The translations under genes were made by a program, and so were the position numbers. This document shows positions 27,594 through 36,248 of a DNA stretch of 64,000 bases, piece after piece (the first letter of the stretch is position 1; each line of letters starts with the position of its first letter). The stretch is from an uncultured Acidimicrobiaceae bacterium (lineage in GTDB: Bacteria; Actinomycetota; Acidimicrobiia; Acidimicrobiales; UBA10347), in assembly GCA_905182135.1 (NCBI GenBank), contig CAJJAG010000006.1:124001-188000 (forward strand), given 5' to 3'. The notes under the pieces are model-generated. The model did not search any database and had not been told where the DNA came from. It worked only from the letters and a program-made list of their open reading frames with translations.

Positions 27594-28517
27594 ATGATCG
27601 AAGTAACAAACCTCACCAAGCGCTACGGCACCACCACCGCAGTCGATAATCTCTCGTTCACGGTCAAGCCCGGCATCGTGACCGGCTTCCTAGGCCCGAA
27701 CGGCGCTGGCAAGTCGACCACGATGCGCATGATCCTGGGCTTGGACACGCCAACCAGCGGCACCGCCACCGTCAATGGACGCAGCCTGCGCAAGCAGACA
27801 GCACCGCTCACCGAACTGGGCGCTCTTCTCGAGGCCAAGGCCGTGCACCCGAAACGCTCGGGCCGTAATCATCTGCGAGCACTCGCCGCGACCAGCGGTA
27901 TCTCGAACCAGCGAGTCGATGAAGTCCTGGACATCGTCGGCCTAAGCGATGTCGCCGACCGTCAAGCCGGTGGCTTCTCGTTAGGTATGAGCCAGCGGCT
28001 CGGTATCGCGTCGGCGCTGCTCGGTGATCCTTCCACCGTCATGCTCGATGAACCGGTCAACGGTCTCGATCCCGAAGGTATTCTCTGGATCCGCCATCTG
28101 CTCAAAGACCTGGCCGCCGAGGGCCGCACCGTTCTGGTGTCGTCTCACCTGATGAGCGAGATGGCTCTGACCGCTGAGCATTTCGTGATCATCGGCCAGG
28201 GCCGCATGATCGCCGACGTCACCGCAGCCGAACTGGAAGACTTGAGCGGCGAATCCACCGTGTTCGTGCGGACCGCCGAGGCCAGCCGTCTTCGAACGCT
28301 GCTCACACGAGATGGTGTCACCGTTCGAGACGAGGGCAGCGACGGCCTATCGATCGTCGGCCTCGATAGCGGCGCCATCGGCCGCGTCATCGCCGACCAG
28401 GCCATCGTTGTCTCGGAACTGGTCAACCGTCGAAACAGCCTGGAGCAGACCTTTATGGATCTGACGTCGGACGCCGTCGAATACAGCGCTCGCACCATCA
28501 CCCAGGCGGCAGCCTGA
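27594..28517 (+). CDS. ABC-2 type transporter ATP-binding protein
   Basis: A 307-residue ATPase. Walker A is GFLGPNGAGKSTTMRM near residue 33, the signature region FSLGMSQRLGIASALLG near 130, Walker B VMLDEPVNGLDPEG near 150, and the switch His SSHLMSEM near 190. The C-terminal 80 residues form the extra domain common in drug and lantibiotic exporter ATPases (BcrA/DrrA type). It powers the membrane protein encoded next. It is the first gene of a four-gene operon with a permease, histidine kinase and response regulator. Its stop overlaps a possible ATG for the permease. Confidence 0.93.
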   Translation: MIEVTNLTKRYGTTTAVDNLSFTVKPGIVTGFLGPNGAGKSTTMRMILGLDTPTSGTATVNGRSLRKQTAPLTELGALLEAKAVHPKRSGRNHLRALAATSGISNQRVDEVLDIVGLSDVADRQAGGFSLGMSQRLGIASALLGDPSTVMLDEPVNGLDPEGILWIRHLLKDLAAEGRTVLVSSHLMSEMALTAEHFVIIGQGRMIADVTAAELEDLSGESTVFVRTAEASRLRTLLTRDGVTVRDEGSDGLSIVGLDSGAIGRVIADQAIVVSELVNRRNSLEQTFMDLTSDAVEYSARTITQAAA

Positions 28518-28588
28518 TGAGCCCACACGCCTCGACCCACAGCTCTCCCCACCCCATCAATCTGACCGACCCAAAGGAACCCACCACC

Positions 28589-29449
28589 ATGACCGCCACC
28601 CTGAACCGCTCAACCACAACCGACCGGGACAGCTCGACCGATCCGACCGCGTCACCCACCATCACCGCCACGGGAGCTGCACTCAGAACAGACACCCGGG
28701 TCACCTTGTCCCGGGTCGTCAAGTCAGAGTGGCTCAAATTTCGCACTGTGCGATCAAACACCATGGCGCTTGGTGGAGCAATGGTCGCTGTTGTGGGTTT
28801 CGGAGCCCTCTTCGCCTCGCTTGCCGGCAGCGGCGACGGCCCCGAGAGGCTCGCCGAAAACGGATTGTCCTTGAGTCTTGGCGGCTTCGAGCTCGGCCAC
28901 ATCATCATTGCAATTCTTGGGGTCGCACTCGTCGCCGGTGAGTACCAAACGGGCCTGATCCGTACCTGGTTCGGCGCGGCGCCTGACCGCATGCGGGTGC
29001 TCACCGCCAAGGTTGGCGTGTTCGGATCGCTCGTATTCGGCACCAGTCTCGTCGCCGGAGTGCTGGCTTTCCTGGCCGGCCAAGCCCTGTTGCCAGCAGA
29101 GTTCACCGCACTGACCCTTGGTAGTGCTGGCGTCGCCCAAGCACTCGTAGGAGCGGCCTTTTACATGGCATGTATCGGCGTGATCGGTATTGGCCTTGGC
29201 TTCCTACTTCGAAGCACAGCTGCCGGTGCCGGTGCTGTCGTCACAACGCTGTTCATTGCGCCAATCATGGTGGACCTGCAGCAATCGTCGATCGGCGACA
29301 CGTTCGGCAAGCTCCTGCCAAGCTATGCAGGAAGCGCCATCCAAGGCATGGAGACCACCTCGGCAGGTTGGGGCACCGCCGTATTGCTGGGCTGGGTTAT
29401 CGCCATCGTCGGCGCCGCCGCCGTATCGCTCAAGCGCCGTGACGCTTAA
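28589..29449 (+). CDS. ABC-2 type transporter permease
   Basis: A 286-residue membrane protein. After a 45-residue hydrophilic N-terminus come VKSEWLKFRTVRSNTMALGG, a common start of these permeases, then six predicted helices, including VAVVGFGALFASLAG, IIIAILGVALVAGEYQTGL and AFYMACIGVIGIGLGFLL. The GEYQTGLIRTWF loop is characteristic of the ABC-2 family. I chose the ATG at 28589, preceded by AAAGGA about 10 bases upstream. A start at 28517 that overlaps the ATPase stop would add 24 residues. It pairs with the upstream ATPase to export an unknown, perhaps antimicrobial, compound. Confidence 0.88.
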   Translation: MTATLNRSTTTDRDSSTDPTASPTITATGAALRTDTRVTLSRVVKSEWLKFRTVRSNTMALGGAMVAVVGFGALFASLAGSGDGPERLAENGLSLSLGGFELGHIIIAILGVALVAGEYQTGLIRTWFGAAPDRMRVLTAKVGVFGSLVFGTSLVAGVLAFLAGQALLPAEFTALTLGSAGVAQALVGAAFYMACIGVIGIGLGFLLRSTAAGAGAVVTTLFIAPIMVDLQQSSIGDTFGKLLPSYAGSAIQGMETTSAGWGTAVLLGWVIAIVGAAAVSLKRRDA

Positions 29450-29480
29450 TCTCCTGGCTCGCACGGCTACCGTCGTCGCC

Positions 29481-30650
29481 ATGAGTGAAAAGCCGGATCC
29501 CATCGGGGTGCGGCTTTTGCCGTGGCGGCTACCCACGTGGGTCTTCGATGGCCTACTCATCAGCGTCGCAGTCATCGGCTTTGCGCTGGAACCCTTTCCC
29601 GAAAGCGGTGGCTACGAAGCTGTTGACTGGATAACTCTCGTGGCAGGCGTGGCATTCCTATTGACCCGCCGACGTTTCCCGGTCCCCACACTGGTCGCTG
29701 CAGTCGCAACGGCTCTCCTTGTTGTCGCGATGATCGACCGACCCTCGATACTGCTGCCGGTTTCGTTGGTCGCGCTGTTCACTGTTGGACTTCAATGCGG
29801 ACGGCGAGTTGCCCTTATTGCCGGTGCGGTAACCATGGTGCTGTTCGCTGGCGTCGTAATCGCGCTGCTACAACAGGGTGATCTCGACGGGGACGGTCTC
29901 GCAGCGATCGCGTGGCCCGCCTTTGCGATCACCGCTGGCATTGGTGTCCGCGCCAGCCGTCAGAACCTGGCCGCAACCGAAGAACGAGCTCGACAGGCTG
30001 AAGCTTCTCGCGAACTCGAGTCAGAGCGGCGAGTCATCGAAGAACGACTACGCATCGCTCGCGACGTGCACGATCTCGTGGCCCACCACATCGCCGTCAT
30101 CAGCGTCCAGTCCGGCGTCGCTGGTCACCTTGTCGAGTCCGACCCGGTAGCTGCGGTCCAAGCATTGGGTGTCGTACGAAGTGCGGCGTCCACAGTGGTT
30201 GACGAACTCGGTGACCTGCTCGGTGTGCTGCGCTCCCCCGACGATGTCGGTGACCCCACCGCTCCCACTCCTAATCTTGCCGCCATCGAAGATCTCATCT
30301 CATCATTCGCAGCAAGCGGGCTCTACGTGCGGCGAGAAACCTCGGGTATTCGACGAGACTTCTCCGACTCTGCCCAGCTCGCCGCATACCGAGTTGTGCA
30401 AGAGGCTCTAACCAACGCCCACAAGTACGGCGACGGCCAGGCCGACGTCGCGGTTCGTTTCGATGACCGTGGCGTCGAGATCGCCGTGTCGAACTCAATC
30501 GATCACTCGGTACCGCAGGGGAACGGTTTCGGGCTGGTCGGCATGCGTGAACGAGTCGAAGCCACCGGTGGCATGCTCACCGCAGCCCCGTCAGCTGACG
30601 GTTCACGCTTTGACCTGATCGCATTGCTCCCAGGCAGGACGACAGCATGA
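29481..30650 (+). CDS. Sensor histidine kinase, HisKA_3 type
   Basis: A 389-residue membrane kinase, starting at MSEKPDPIGVRLLPWRLP. The N-terminal 160 residues hold five or six hydrophobic helices and no large external domain, suggesting intramembrane sensing. A coiled linker (ATEERARQAEASRELESERR) leads to ERLRIARDVHDLVAHHIAVI, with the phosphorylated His in DVHD. The ATPase domain has VVQEALTNAHKYG (N box) and GNGFGLVGMRERVEATGG (G boxes). It phosphorylates the response regulator encoded next, whose start overlaps its stop by four bases. The close linkage to the ABC-2 genes suggests it senses the transported compound or the transporter itself. Confidence 0.93.
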   Translation: MSEKPDPIGVRLLPWRLPTWVFDGLLISVAVIGFALEPFPESGGYEAVDWITLVAGVAFLLTRRRFPVPTLVAAVATALLVVAMIDRPSILLPVSLVALFTVGLQCGRRVALIAGAVTMVLFAGVVIALLQQGDLDGDGLAAIAWPAFAITAGIGVRASRQNLAATEERARQAEASRELESERRVIEERLRIARDVHDLVAHHIAVISVQSGVAGHLVESDPVAAVQALGVVRSAASTVVDELGDLLGVLRSPDDVGDPTAPTPNLAAIEDLISSFAASGLYVRRETSGIRRDFSDSAQLAAYRVVQEALTNAHKYGDGQADVAVRFDDRGVEIAVSNSIDHSVPQGNGFGLVGMRERVEATGGMLTAAPSADGSRFDLIALLPGRTTA

Positions 30651-31333
30651 CCAGAGCACCCGACGAGCCCATTCGTGTCGTGTTGGCTGACGATCAGGCA
30701 CTCATACGAGCCGGGTTCCGAGCGCTCATTGATAGCGCCGCTGACCTGCTGGTTGTCGGTGAGGCCGAAGACGGCCAAGCCGCAATCGACCTGCTTCGTT
30801 CCGAGCGAGCCGATGTAGTGCTGATGGACATTCGTATGCCCGGCATGGACGGCCTGGCGGCCACACAAGCAATCTGTGCCGATGATGATCTGGCTGGCGT
30901 CAAAGTAATCGTGCTGACCACCTTCGAACTCGACGACTACGTCATCCAGGCGGTCCAAGCCGGTGCAAGTGGCTTCCTGAGCAAGGGCGTGGAACCCGTA
31001 GAACTACTCGATGCCATTCGAGCGGTAGCTGCAGGCGATGCGCTGCTGTCGCCCAAAGCTACACGAGCGCTGCTCGAGCGGTTCTCCGACACTGGTGCAG
31101 CCGAGCCTGATGCTCATGCGCTCGATCCCTTGACCGAGCGCGAACGCGAGATGATGGCGCTGGCCGCGCACGGCCTATCGAACGACGACATTGCCGAGCG
31201 GGCATTCCTGTCACCGCTCACGGTGAAGACGCACCTGAATCGGGCCATGATGAAACTGTATGTTCGAGACCGAGCTCAACTTGTTGTCATCGCCTATCAA
31301 GCAGGTCTCGTGCGGCCCGGCGACACGCTCTAA
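30647..31333 (+). CDS. NarL/LuxR-family response regulator
   Basis: A 228-residue two-domain regulator. The receiver domain has the acidic pair in VVLADDQ (near residue 14), the phosphorylated Asp in VVLMDIRMPGMDG (near 62) and the conserved Lys in GFLSKGVEPVELL (near 115). The C-terminal LuxR helix-turn-helix is LTEREREMMALAAHGLSNDD followed by IAERAFLSPLTVKTHLNRAM. It is the last gene of the transporter operon, and its start overlaps the kinase stop. It probably controls this operon and perhaps the divergent ABC exporter. A bidirectional terminator follows. Confidence 0.94.
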   Translation: MTRAPDEPIRVVLADDQALIRAGFRALIDSAADLLVVGEAEDGQAAIDLLRSERADVVLMDIRMPGMDGLAATQAICADDDLAGVKVIVLTTFELDDYVIQAVQAGASGFLSKGVEPVELLDAIRAVAAGDALLSPKATRALLERFSDTGAAEPDAHALDPLTEREREMMALAAHGLSNDDIAERAFLSPLTVKTHLNRAMMKLYVRDRAQLVVIAYQAGLVRPGDTL

Positions 31334-31340
31334 CCCACAG

Positions 31341-31391
31341 AATCTTGAGTCGAGAAATGGTTACTCAGTGACCTTTTCTCGCCTCAAGATT
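31341..31391. terminator. Bidirectional hairpin terminator between convergent genes
   Basis: AATCTTGAG/CTCAAGATT (9 bp), CGAGAAA/TTTCTCG (7 bp) and GGT/ACC stack into one long stem with two single mismatches and a 9-base loop. It lies between the stop of the response regulator (31333) and the stop of the opposing dehydrogenase (31416). The A- and T-rich segments lie inside the stem, so it can work in both directions. Confidence 0.75.
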
Positions 31392-31415
31392 TCCAGTGAA
31401 GACGTACCTCGTTGT

Positions 31416-32561
31416 TTAGGCCTGGGGCGTGATCAATGCCTTGTCGCCGGTGGCCATCTGACCGTAGCGCTTGACCATGTCGGGGTTAACGGTGTCGTTC
31501 AGCGACAATCGCATGCCGTAGTTGCTGGCAAAGGTGGTCGTGATCTCGTCGGCCACTCGTTGGCGCAAACGATCTGCGCCATCCTGGCCAATCTTGCCCA
31601 AGAACGGCGTGAGCAACCAGCCGCCGACTGACCACGACATACCAAACGTGCGCTTCAGCGTGGTGGGGCCTCGGTCTAGACCGCCGTAGACGTAGACCTG
31701 CTTATGGGTGTCAGAGCCGTAACGGCTGAACTCGTTCGCCTCGGACGCAACCTTTTCCATACACATCAACAAGGTGCTGGCGAGGTCCCCGCCACCAATT
31801 GCATCAAACGCGATCGTGGCACCCGTTGCACGAAGAGCTTCGGTCAGGTCGTCAACGAAACTCTCGGAGCTCGAATCGCACACATGCTCCGCGCCAAGCC
31901 CACGTAACAACTCCACGTGTTCGGGCTTACGGACAATATTCACGAGCCCAACGCCGTCATCGATACAGATGCGGTTGAGCATCAGACCCAGGTTCGAAGC
32001 CCCAACGGTGTGAAGGAGTGCTGTGTGGCCCTCCGCTCGCATCGTCTCAACCATGCCGAGTGCCGTCAGCGGGTTCACGAACGCAGCAGCAGCGTCGGCT
32101 GGGTCGGTGCCATCGCTCATGGCCAAACACTGCGAGAAATGTAGGACCCGATACTCGGCGTACGCATTGCCAGACAAGAAGCCGACGACCTTTCCAAGTA
32201 ATGCCTGTGCCCCAGCAGAGGACCCGGCACCAACAACGGTGCCGCCGCCCTCGTTGCCGGTCGGCATTGGCTTACCCAGACGGCCGCCAGATGCGGCAAG
32301 GACACCAGGCGTCAACGACACCGCCACCGCCGGCAGGTCACCCTCCACCGCAGCGGCGCTGCTCACGTCCCCGCCAGCAAACAACATGCCAAGGTCCGAC
32401 GGGTTGATAGGCGCGGCTTCTACCTTGACGAGGACCTGGTCGTCGCCCAGCTCGGCGATATCGCTTCGGCGAAGGGCCAGGGTTGCCTTGCCGTCGTCGG
32501 TCACCGTCGAGCGCAGCTCAAGGCAAGTAGTCGGAAGGTCAGCAGTGCTGGTGTCTGTCAT
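31416..32561 (-). CDS. Zinc-binding dehydrogenase (MDR superfamily)
   Basis: A 381-residue medium-chain dehydrogenase/reductase. The catalytic-domain segment VLVKVEAAPINPSDLGMLF is near residue 46, as in quinone-reductase-like members. GNEGGGTVVGAGSSAGAQALLGKVVGF is near 100, and the NAD(P) region ALLHTVGASNLGLMLNRI near 180 has a non-classical glycine pattern. The quinone-oxidoreductase-type sequence and lack of clustered cysteines suggest no zinc is bound despite the family name. The start ATG at 32561 has a GGGG upstream; a TTG at 32573 would add four residues. The substrate is unknown. It is downstream of the DUF1330 gene on the same strand. Confidence 0.85.
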   Translation of the reverse strand: MTDTSTADLPTTCLELRSTVTDDGKATLALRRSDIAELGDDQVLVKVEAAPINPSDLGMLFAGGDVSSAAAVEGDLPAVAVSLTPGVLAASGGRLGKPMPTGNEGGGTVVGAGSSAGAQALLGKVVGFLSGNAYAEYRVLHFSQCLAMSDGTDPADAAAAFVNPLTALGMVETMRAEGHTALLHTVGASNLGLMLNRICIDDGVGLVNIVRKPEHVELLRGLGAEHVCDSSSESFVDDLTEALRATGATIAFDAIGGGDLASTLLMCMEKVASEANEFSRYGSDTHKQVYVYGGLDRGPTTLKRTFGMSWSVGGWLLTPFLGKIGQDGADRLRQRVADEITTTFASNYGMRLSLNDTVNPDMVKRYGQMATGDKALITPQA

Positions 32562-32645
32562 CGCCCCATTCAACTACGACCAGGAGCGCACCGCTACCTC
32601 GGCATTGGTCCAGCAATGCAACCAGTGTCAGGCACCGGTTGCTTC

Positions 32646-33050
32646 TTACGGTAATCGCGGCACAAGTTGAGTGCTCTCGACCAGACGGGAATCAGCCAAC
32701 GCCGCGGCTCGTATAGGGGCAATGGCCTTGTAGTCGGGGTCGTTGAACATAGCCATGAACTGCTTGCGTGTTGGATAACGCACCAGGATGATGATGTCCC
32801 AGGTCTCATCACCGATGACTGAATGTTTGCCTCGGCCCATCCACATGACCTCGCCACCGAAGCGTGGTTCGAGCTCAGCGAAGGCTTCGCCATACCTGGT
32901 GTACGCCTGGCGGCCGGTCAGACCGTCGACCCCATGGCCGGACTCGGCAACGTCGCGGTACTTCAGCAGGTTAAGCATGACGACAGGTTCGTCGGGGTCG
33001 CTCGCTGCCATCTCGGCGATTACGTCGTAGTCAGCATGTACATGTCGCAT
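32646..33050 (-). CDS. DUF1330 domain-containing protein
   Basis: A 134-residue protein of the dimeric alpha/beta barrel superfamily. VVMLNLLKYRDVAESG near residue 23, RQAYTRYGEAFAELEPRFGGEVMWMG near 47 and ILVRYPTRKQFMAMFNDPDYKAIAPIRAAAL near 86 follow the DUF1330 pattern. Members are small cytoplasmic proteins of uncertain function, possibly binding or acting on small organic molecules. It lies between the serine dehydratase gene (22 bp upstream) and the dehydrogenase (about 85 bp downstream), all on the minus strand, so the three may be co-transcribed. Confidence 0.85.
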   Translation of the reverse strand: MRHVHADYDVIAEMAASDPDEPVVMLNLLKYRDVAESGHGVDGLTGRQAYTRYGEAFAELEPRFGGEVMWMGRGKHSVIGDETWDIIILVRYPTRKQFMAMFNDPDYKAIAPIRAAALADSRLVESTQLVPRLP

Positions 33051-33072
33051 ACGGCGAACGTAACAGAGCGAA

Positions 33073-34539
33073 TCAGCACTCGATTATTCGCACCGGAATA
33101 CGAACCGCCAGCCCTCCCTCCGAGGTCTCCTTGTACTTGCTGCTCATGTCTTGAGCCGTCTCCCACATCGTGTCGATCACATCGTCGAGAGTGACGCGGG
33201 CCAGGTCAGGCATACCAGCAAGCGCCATGTGCGCGGCTGTGATTGCCTTCATTGCACCCATAGCGTTTCGCTCGATGCACGGGATCTGCACAAGCCCACC
33301 GATCGGATCGCAGGTAAGGCCGAGATGATGTTCCATCGCTATCTCTGCCGCCATCAGTGCCTGCGCTGGGGAACCACCGCGACCTTCAACTAGTGCAGCA
33401 GCAGCCATCGAGGACGAGACGCCAATTTCGGCCTGGCAGCCTCCCATCGCCGCCGAGATCGTCGAACGCTTCTTGAAGATTGCACCAATCTCAGCGGCGA
33501 CCATCAGGAAGCGAATAGCGCCGTCAGGGTTGCCATCGCCGGTGGCAAGGAAGTGAGCAAGAACCGCCGGAACCACACCAGCAGCGCCGTTTGTCGGGGC
33601 GGTGACGACCCGGCCAAACGCAGCGTTCTCTTCGTTAACCGCAAGAGCAAAACAACTGACCCATTTCACTGTGTGGTCAAAATGTGGTCGTGCCTCGCAG
33701 ACCGACGCAAACCAGTCCTTCGCTGACCCAAAGTCGCTCGCGGACCCCATGAGCACCTGGTGCATCACCGCTGCCCGACGCGTGACTTCGAGGCCGCCAG
33801 GAAGAACCCCTTCGGTGCAGCACCCTCGGTACATGCACTCGACCATCGCGTCCCAGATTCGCGTCAGGCCCGCGTCGATCTCATCATCGGTCCGCCAGAA
33901 GCGCTCGTTGCGACGCACAACATCTGCTATTGAACAATCAAGATCTTCGGTCCACCGCAGAAGATCGCTAGCCCGTTCGATCGGACATGGCAGCGTGACC
34001 GGCGCACTCACGCTTGAGCCCTTGTCCTCGCCAACAACGAATCCACCCCCAACTGAGAAATAACGTCGCACGAATTCCTCACCGTTCGCGAGCACCGCCG
34101 TCAGAGCCATGCCGTTCGGGTGAAAGTCCAACGAGCGGTCGGCGTTAAAGCGGATGTCTCGATCTCGCACAAACGGGACCGTGTGGTGGCCACCCAAGCT
34201 CAGCTCGCCCGAAACAAGGACCTCATGCCCAAGTCGCGTGACCAAGTCAACCTCGCACGTTTCAGGGTCTTCGCCGCGCAAGCCCATCATGATGGCAACG
34301 CCCGTGCCGTGCCCGCGTCCTGTCTTTGCCAACGAACCAAACAGATCAACCGCTATCCCTATAACCGTGGCCAATTCGCCAGCCGCGTCGAGTTCGTCGA
34401 GAAATCGGAGCGCAGCCCGCCATGGGCCCAGTGTGTGCGAGCTCGACGGGCCGATACCGACCTTCAGCATGTCAAACACGCTGATCGTCGATCGAACCCG
34501 CCGATCCGGAATGTCGGATTGGTCCGAGACGACAGTCAT
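33073..34539 (-). CDS. sdaA: L-serine ammonia-lyase, iron-sulfur type
   Basis: A 488-residue single-chain enzyme containing both beta (residues 15-170) and alpha domains. SISVFDMLKVGIGPSSSHTLGPWRAA-type sequence is at the start, NGAAGVVPAVLAHFL near 310 and the cysteine-bearing AAMGGCQAEIGVSSSMAAAAL near 355, followed by LTCDPIGGLVQIPCIERNAMGAMKA. The cysteines near 360, 400 and 411 are the expected 4Fe-4S ligands. It converts L-serine to pyruvate and ammonia. The start ATG is at 34539, with GGGAG five bases upstream. A PLP-type serine/threonine dehydratase lies about 400 bp upstream on the same strand. Confidence 0.94.
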   Translation of the reverse strand: MTVVSDQSDIPDRRVRSTISVFDMLKVGIGPSSSHTLGPWRAALRFLDELDAAGELATVIGIAVDLFGSLAKTGRGHGTGVAIMMGLRGEDPETCEVDLVTRLGHEVLVSGELSLGGHHTVPFVRDRDIRFNADRSLDFHPNGMALTAVLANGEEFVRRYFSVGGGFVVGEDKGSSVSAPVTLPCPIERASDLLRWTEDLDCSIADVVRRNERFWRTDDEIDAGLTRIWDAMVECMYRGCCTEGVLPGGLEVTRRAAVMHQVLMGSASDFGSAKDWFASVCEARPHFDHTVKWVSCFALAVNEENAAFGRVVTAPTNGAAGVVPAVLAHFLATGDGNPDGAIRFLMVAAEIGAIFKKRSTISAAMGGCQAEIGVSSSMAAAALVEGRGGSPAQALMAAEIAMEHHLGLTCDPIGGLVQIPCIERNAMGAMKAITAAHMALAGMPDLARVTLDDVIDTMWETAQDMSSKYKETSEGGLAVRIPVRIIEC

Positions 34540-34934
34540 GACTGCTCCCACTTCGGGTCATGGGCCGACGCGACTGGCGGCCGAGCCGGATAGTAATGGC
34601 AGCAGCCACGACGCGGTTTTTAGGCCGGTACTGCCATGCCCCGATGGCCGTCCTGGACATGGCACCGCTGACTCCATCAAGCGACGCGGTGTGCGCGACA
34701 TCAGCCTGTCAAACCCCGAGAGCAAAGCCATGCTTGAGACGCGCTACGCGCACACCGCAAACAACCCAAATGCATTGCCGGGTGCACTGGCAACCTGGCA
34801 CACAGGCCTTCTGGGACAAACAGTGCGTGCAGCATTACGCCGTGTAGGACTCCTGCCGACAGTGCAGCATTGGCGAACACGTGACGGTCGTCGGTGCCAC
34901 AGCACCAGGCCGTCGCTCAGTCAACTCTGGCGGC
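34540..34934. other. Intergenic between the two dehydratase genes
   Basis: About 395 bp. A plus-strand frame reads MLETRYAHTANNPNALPG and LLGQTVRAALRRVGLLPTV, which looks protein-like, but I recognise no family and it has no plausible ribosome site. No terminator was found. Confidence 0.35.
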
Positions 34935-35873
34935 TCAACCGGCGAAAAGGTTGGCAAAGTCTGCGTTGCCACCACACATGATCATGCAAACACGTTCGTT
35001 GGGCTCAACAGTTATGACGCCTGATCGGATTGCGGCCAAGGACACGGCGGCCGCTGGCTCTGCTGCCAGCTTGGTGAGGTTGACCAGCTCTTGCCAAGCG
35101 GGGCGGATCGCTGCCTCATCGACCAACACCATCTCGTCGACATAAGCATCGATATGGGCCAGGTTGATCTCGCCCGTTATCGGTGCTGCAAGCCCATCAG
35201 CCAATGACTTCGCGGCGATTTGCATCGGACGACCGGCCCGACGGCTCGCCGCTATGACATCGGCTGTTGTTGGTTCAATGCCGATGACTCGCACGTTCGG
35301 GTTGGCTCGCTTGACCGCAGTAGCGACACCGGAAATAAGCCCACCGCCACCCGTAGGCACCAACACGGTGTCGACGTCGGGCAGCTGCTCCATGATCTCA
35401 CGGCCGAGCGTGCCCGTCCCTGCCACAACCGCAGGGTCATCGAACGGATGCACCATCGTTGCCCCGAGCTCGGCTTGTCGCGCGAGTGCTGTGGCCACCA
35501 AGTCGCCCTCGACTAATTCAAGCGTGGCGCCCATTGCCTGAACTGCATCGACCTTGAATTGCACAGCCCCGGCAGGCATACAGACGGTGACCGGTAGCCC
35601 AAGCCCGACACCAACGTGGGCCACTGCCATTGCGTGATTGCCCGCAGAAAAGGCTATAAGCCCACGAGTGCGCTCATCCTCGGTCAGTGTGCTGGCCTTG
35701 TTGAAGACGCCTCGCACCTTGAAGCTGCCTGTCGGTTGAAAGAGCTCACATTTGAGAAAGGCATGCGCCCCAAGTGCATCGGACAGCGAGTAGGAACGCA
35801 CCATCGGCGTGCGAAGTACGTGCGGCGCAATAGCACGCACTGCGTCGTTGATTGCCTCATCAGAAATCAGCAT
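34935..35873 (-). CDS. Threonine/serine dehydratase, PLP-dependent
   Basis: A 312-residue fold-type II PLP enzyme. The Schiff-base lysine is in LFQPTGSFKVRGVFNKA (near residue 53), the substrate-binding segment AFSAGNHAMAVAHVG near 83 and the phosphate-binding glycine loop VPTGGGGLISGVATAV near 178. It lacks the C-terminal ACT regulatory domains of biosynthetic IlvA, so it is probably a catabolic or racemase-like enzyme converting threonine to 2-oxobutyrate or serine to pyruvate. Together with the iron-sulfur serine ammonia-lyase nearby it suggests an amino-acid degradation function, though about 395 bp separate them. Confidence 0.9.
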   Translation of the reverse strand: MLISDEAINDAVRAIAPHVLRTPMVRSYSLSDALGAHAFLKCELFQPTGSFKVRGVFNKASTLTEDERTRGLIAFSAGNHAMAVAHVGVGLGLPVTVCMPAGAVQFKVDAVQAMGATLELVEGDLVATALARQAELGATMVHPFDDPAVVAGTGTLGREIMEQLPDVDTVLVPTGGGGLISGVATAVKRANPNVRVIGIEPTTADVIAASRRAGRPMQIAAKSLADGLAAPITGEINLAHIDAYVDEMVLVDEAAIRPAWQELVNLTKLAAEPAAAVSLAAIRSGVITVEPNERVCMIMCGGNADFANLFAG

Positions 35874-36248
35874 CTGCCAATCCTTCCACGACCGACATCT
35901 CGCCCGTCACTCACCTCGACCAAAATAAGGTGCTGACATAGTTCATTACTCAGGCACTATTCGGTGTACGCACCAACACCCGACGCTGCTCAATACGCAT
36001 ACCGAGGGCATGCAAGAAGAACGTTTCAATGATTCACAGGTGCGAAAACGTTAGACCAACCGTCTGAGTCGATGGCAAGATTATTGGCTGCACGGTCCAG
36101 CGTCCCAGCAGCGAGACCGCTACTCGCCGCACCTGTGTAGAAGGGATTGGTCTCGAACGAGGGCAGTTCGGTGCGTTCGCACGATGCGTCTTTCGGTCAG
36201 CCGTCTAGCCAACTGGCATACTCGCCTGACCACGAACGAGGAGAACCA
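35874..36248. other. Intergenic with an unidentified minus-strand fragment
   Basis: About 375 bp between divergent genes, presumably holding both promoters. On the minus strand one frame (about 36034 to 36196) reads ELPSFETNPFYTGAASSG followed by DRAANNLAIDSDGWSNVF and a stop. It looks like a protein C-terminus but has no start and no recognised family. Confidence 0.3.
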
